The translations under genes were made by a program, and so were the position numbers. Positions 5,209 to 5,422 of a DNA stretch of 5,422 nt are shown one piece after another. Positions within the stretch are counted from its first letter, which is position 1, and every line of letters begins with the position of its first letter. The notes beneath the pieces are model-generated. The model saw only the letters and a program-made list of their open reading frames with translations, had not been told where the DNA came from and did not search any database. The DNA is from Chloroflexota bacterium (GTDB lineage Bacteria; Chloroflexota; Anaerolineae; UBA3071): assembly GCA_014383605.1 (NCBI GenBank), contig JACNHM010000555.1, forward strand, positions 1-5,422, written 5' to 3'.

Positions 5209-5277
5209 AGCGTAAAACGTGAAACGTGAAACGTGATTCGTGATGCGTAATGCGTGAGAGGCTCATCACGCATCACG
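5204..5277. repeat. Heptanucleotide repeat array with inverted terminal units
   Basis: Eight consecutive 7-bp units of the form CGTNANN run without gaps from 5204 to 5259: CGTAAAG, CGTAAAA, CGTGAAA, CGTGAAA, CGTGATT, CGTGATG, CGTAATG, CGTGAGA. The first unit contains the gltX stop codon TAA (5206-5208). After four bases, two units in reverse orientation follow (5264-5270 and 5271-5277, both CGTGATG on the minus strand). The stepwise change from GAAA-type to GATG-type units looks like slippage followed by drift. Similar short heptamer arrays are familiar as dispersed intergenic repeats in cyanobacteria and some other bacteria; their role is unknown. Confidence 0.85.
5239..5277 (+). terminator. 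Hairpin after gltX, possible weak terminator
   Basis: The forward units 5239-5252 pair with the inverted units 5264-5277 over 14 positions with a single A/C mismatch, leaving an 11-nt loop. It lies about 30 bp after the gltX stop and before the tRNA promoter, where a terminator is expected. The sequence after the stem is CCCTTTCG rather than a run of T, so intrinsic termination would be weak. The hairpin may simply be a by-product of the repeat array. Confidence 0.35.
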
Positions 5278-5307
5278 CCCTTTCGAGTGTGCCTGGCATC
5301 CCCGGAT

Positions 5308-5336
5308 TTGCCAACTCTCCCTATTTGTGTTAGAAT
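5308..5336 (+). promoter_or_regulatory. Sigma70-type promoter for tRNA-Gln
   Basis: TTGCCA (5308-5313) and TAGAAT (5331-5336) are spaced by exactly 17 bp, each with 5 of 6 consensus bases. Initiation near 5343 would leave only about five bases of leader before the tRNA, as is common for tRNA genes. It shows that the tRNA has its own transcription start and does not depend on gltX read-through. Confidence 0.78.
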
Positions 5337-5347
5337 GTTATCATTAC

Positions 5348-5422
5348 TGGGGGATAGTTTAATTGGCAAAACGGGTGACTCTGGATCACTTGATCGGGGT
5401 TCAAATCCCTGTCCCCCAGCCA
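5348..5422 (+). tRNA. tRNA-Gln, anticodon CUG
   Basis: A complete cloverleaf folds. The 7-bp acceptor stem is TGGGGGA (5348-5354) with TCCCCCA (5412-5418). The D stem is GTTT/AAAC (5357-5360, 5369-5372). The anticodon stem is GGTGA/TCACT (5374-5378, 5386-5390) with loop CTCTGGA, giving anticodon CTG at 5381-5383. The T stem is CGGGG/CCCTG (5395-5399, 5407-5411) with loop TTCAAAT. The discriminator base is G, and the 3' CCA is encoded and ends at the last base of the window. CUG reads the Gln codon CAG. The 4-bp D stem and a T-A first acceptor pair agree with bacterial tRNA-Gln, which often has a weak first pair. Confidence 0.96.

Noticed and set aside
5204..5277. CRISPR array
   Set aside because: Units are 7 bp and contiguous with no spacers; no cas genes are nearby.

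Overview
The window reads as ordinary bacterial chromosome, GC-rich in the genes with clearly AT-richer promoter regions. It carries two divergent transcription units and one tRNA gene. The organism cannot be named from sequence alone. The GC-rich coding, the infC-rpmI-rplT-SpoU order, a DUF362 gene next to gltX, and short heptamer arrays of the CGTGAAA/CGTGATG type together make me lean towards Chloroflexota (Anaerolineae-like). That is an inference, and a 16S or marker-protein search would settle it.

Minus strand, from about 2411 down to 1: a sigma70-type promoter drives a translation operon. The order is infC (IF3, apparently starting at a rare ATA codon), rpmI (L35), rplT (L20) and a TrmH/SpoU-family RNA 2'-O-methyltransferase. 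The methyltransferase overlaps rplT by one base and runs off the left edge. The gaps in this operon are unusually structured. There is a hairpin over the infC ribosome-binding site, a nested hairpin plus a tandem 17-bp repeat between infC and rpmI, and a 105-bp doubly nested inverted repeat between rpmI and rplT.

Plus strand, from about 2462 to 5208: a second good promoter, back to back with the infC promoter, reads into a DUF362-family protein of unknown function. It is followed after 44 bp by gltX (glutamyl-tRNA synthetase), probably on the same transcript. A heptanucleotide repeat array begins inside the gltX stop codon and ends in inverted copies that form a hairpin. A separate strong promoter then drives a complete tRNA-Gln(CUG), whose encoded CCA ends exactly at the window edge.

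The shared theme is translation: initiation factor, two large-subunit proteins, an RNA methyltransferase, a tRNA synthetase and a tRNA. The DUF362 gene is the one member with no obvious role. I see no defence system, phage, CRISPR array or transposase gene. The points worth a second look are the non-canonical infC start and its RNA structures, the intergenic palindromic element, and the heptamer array.
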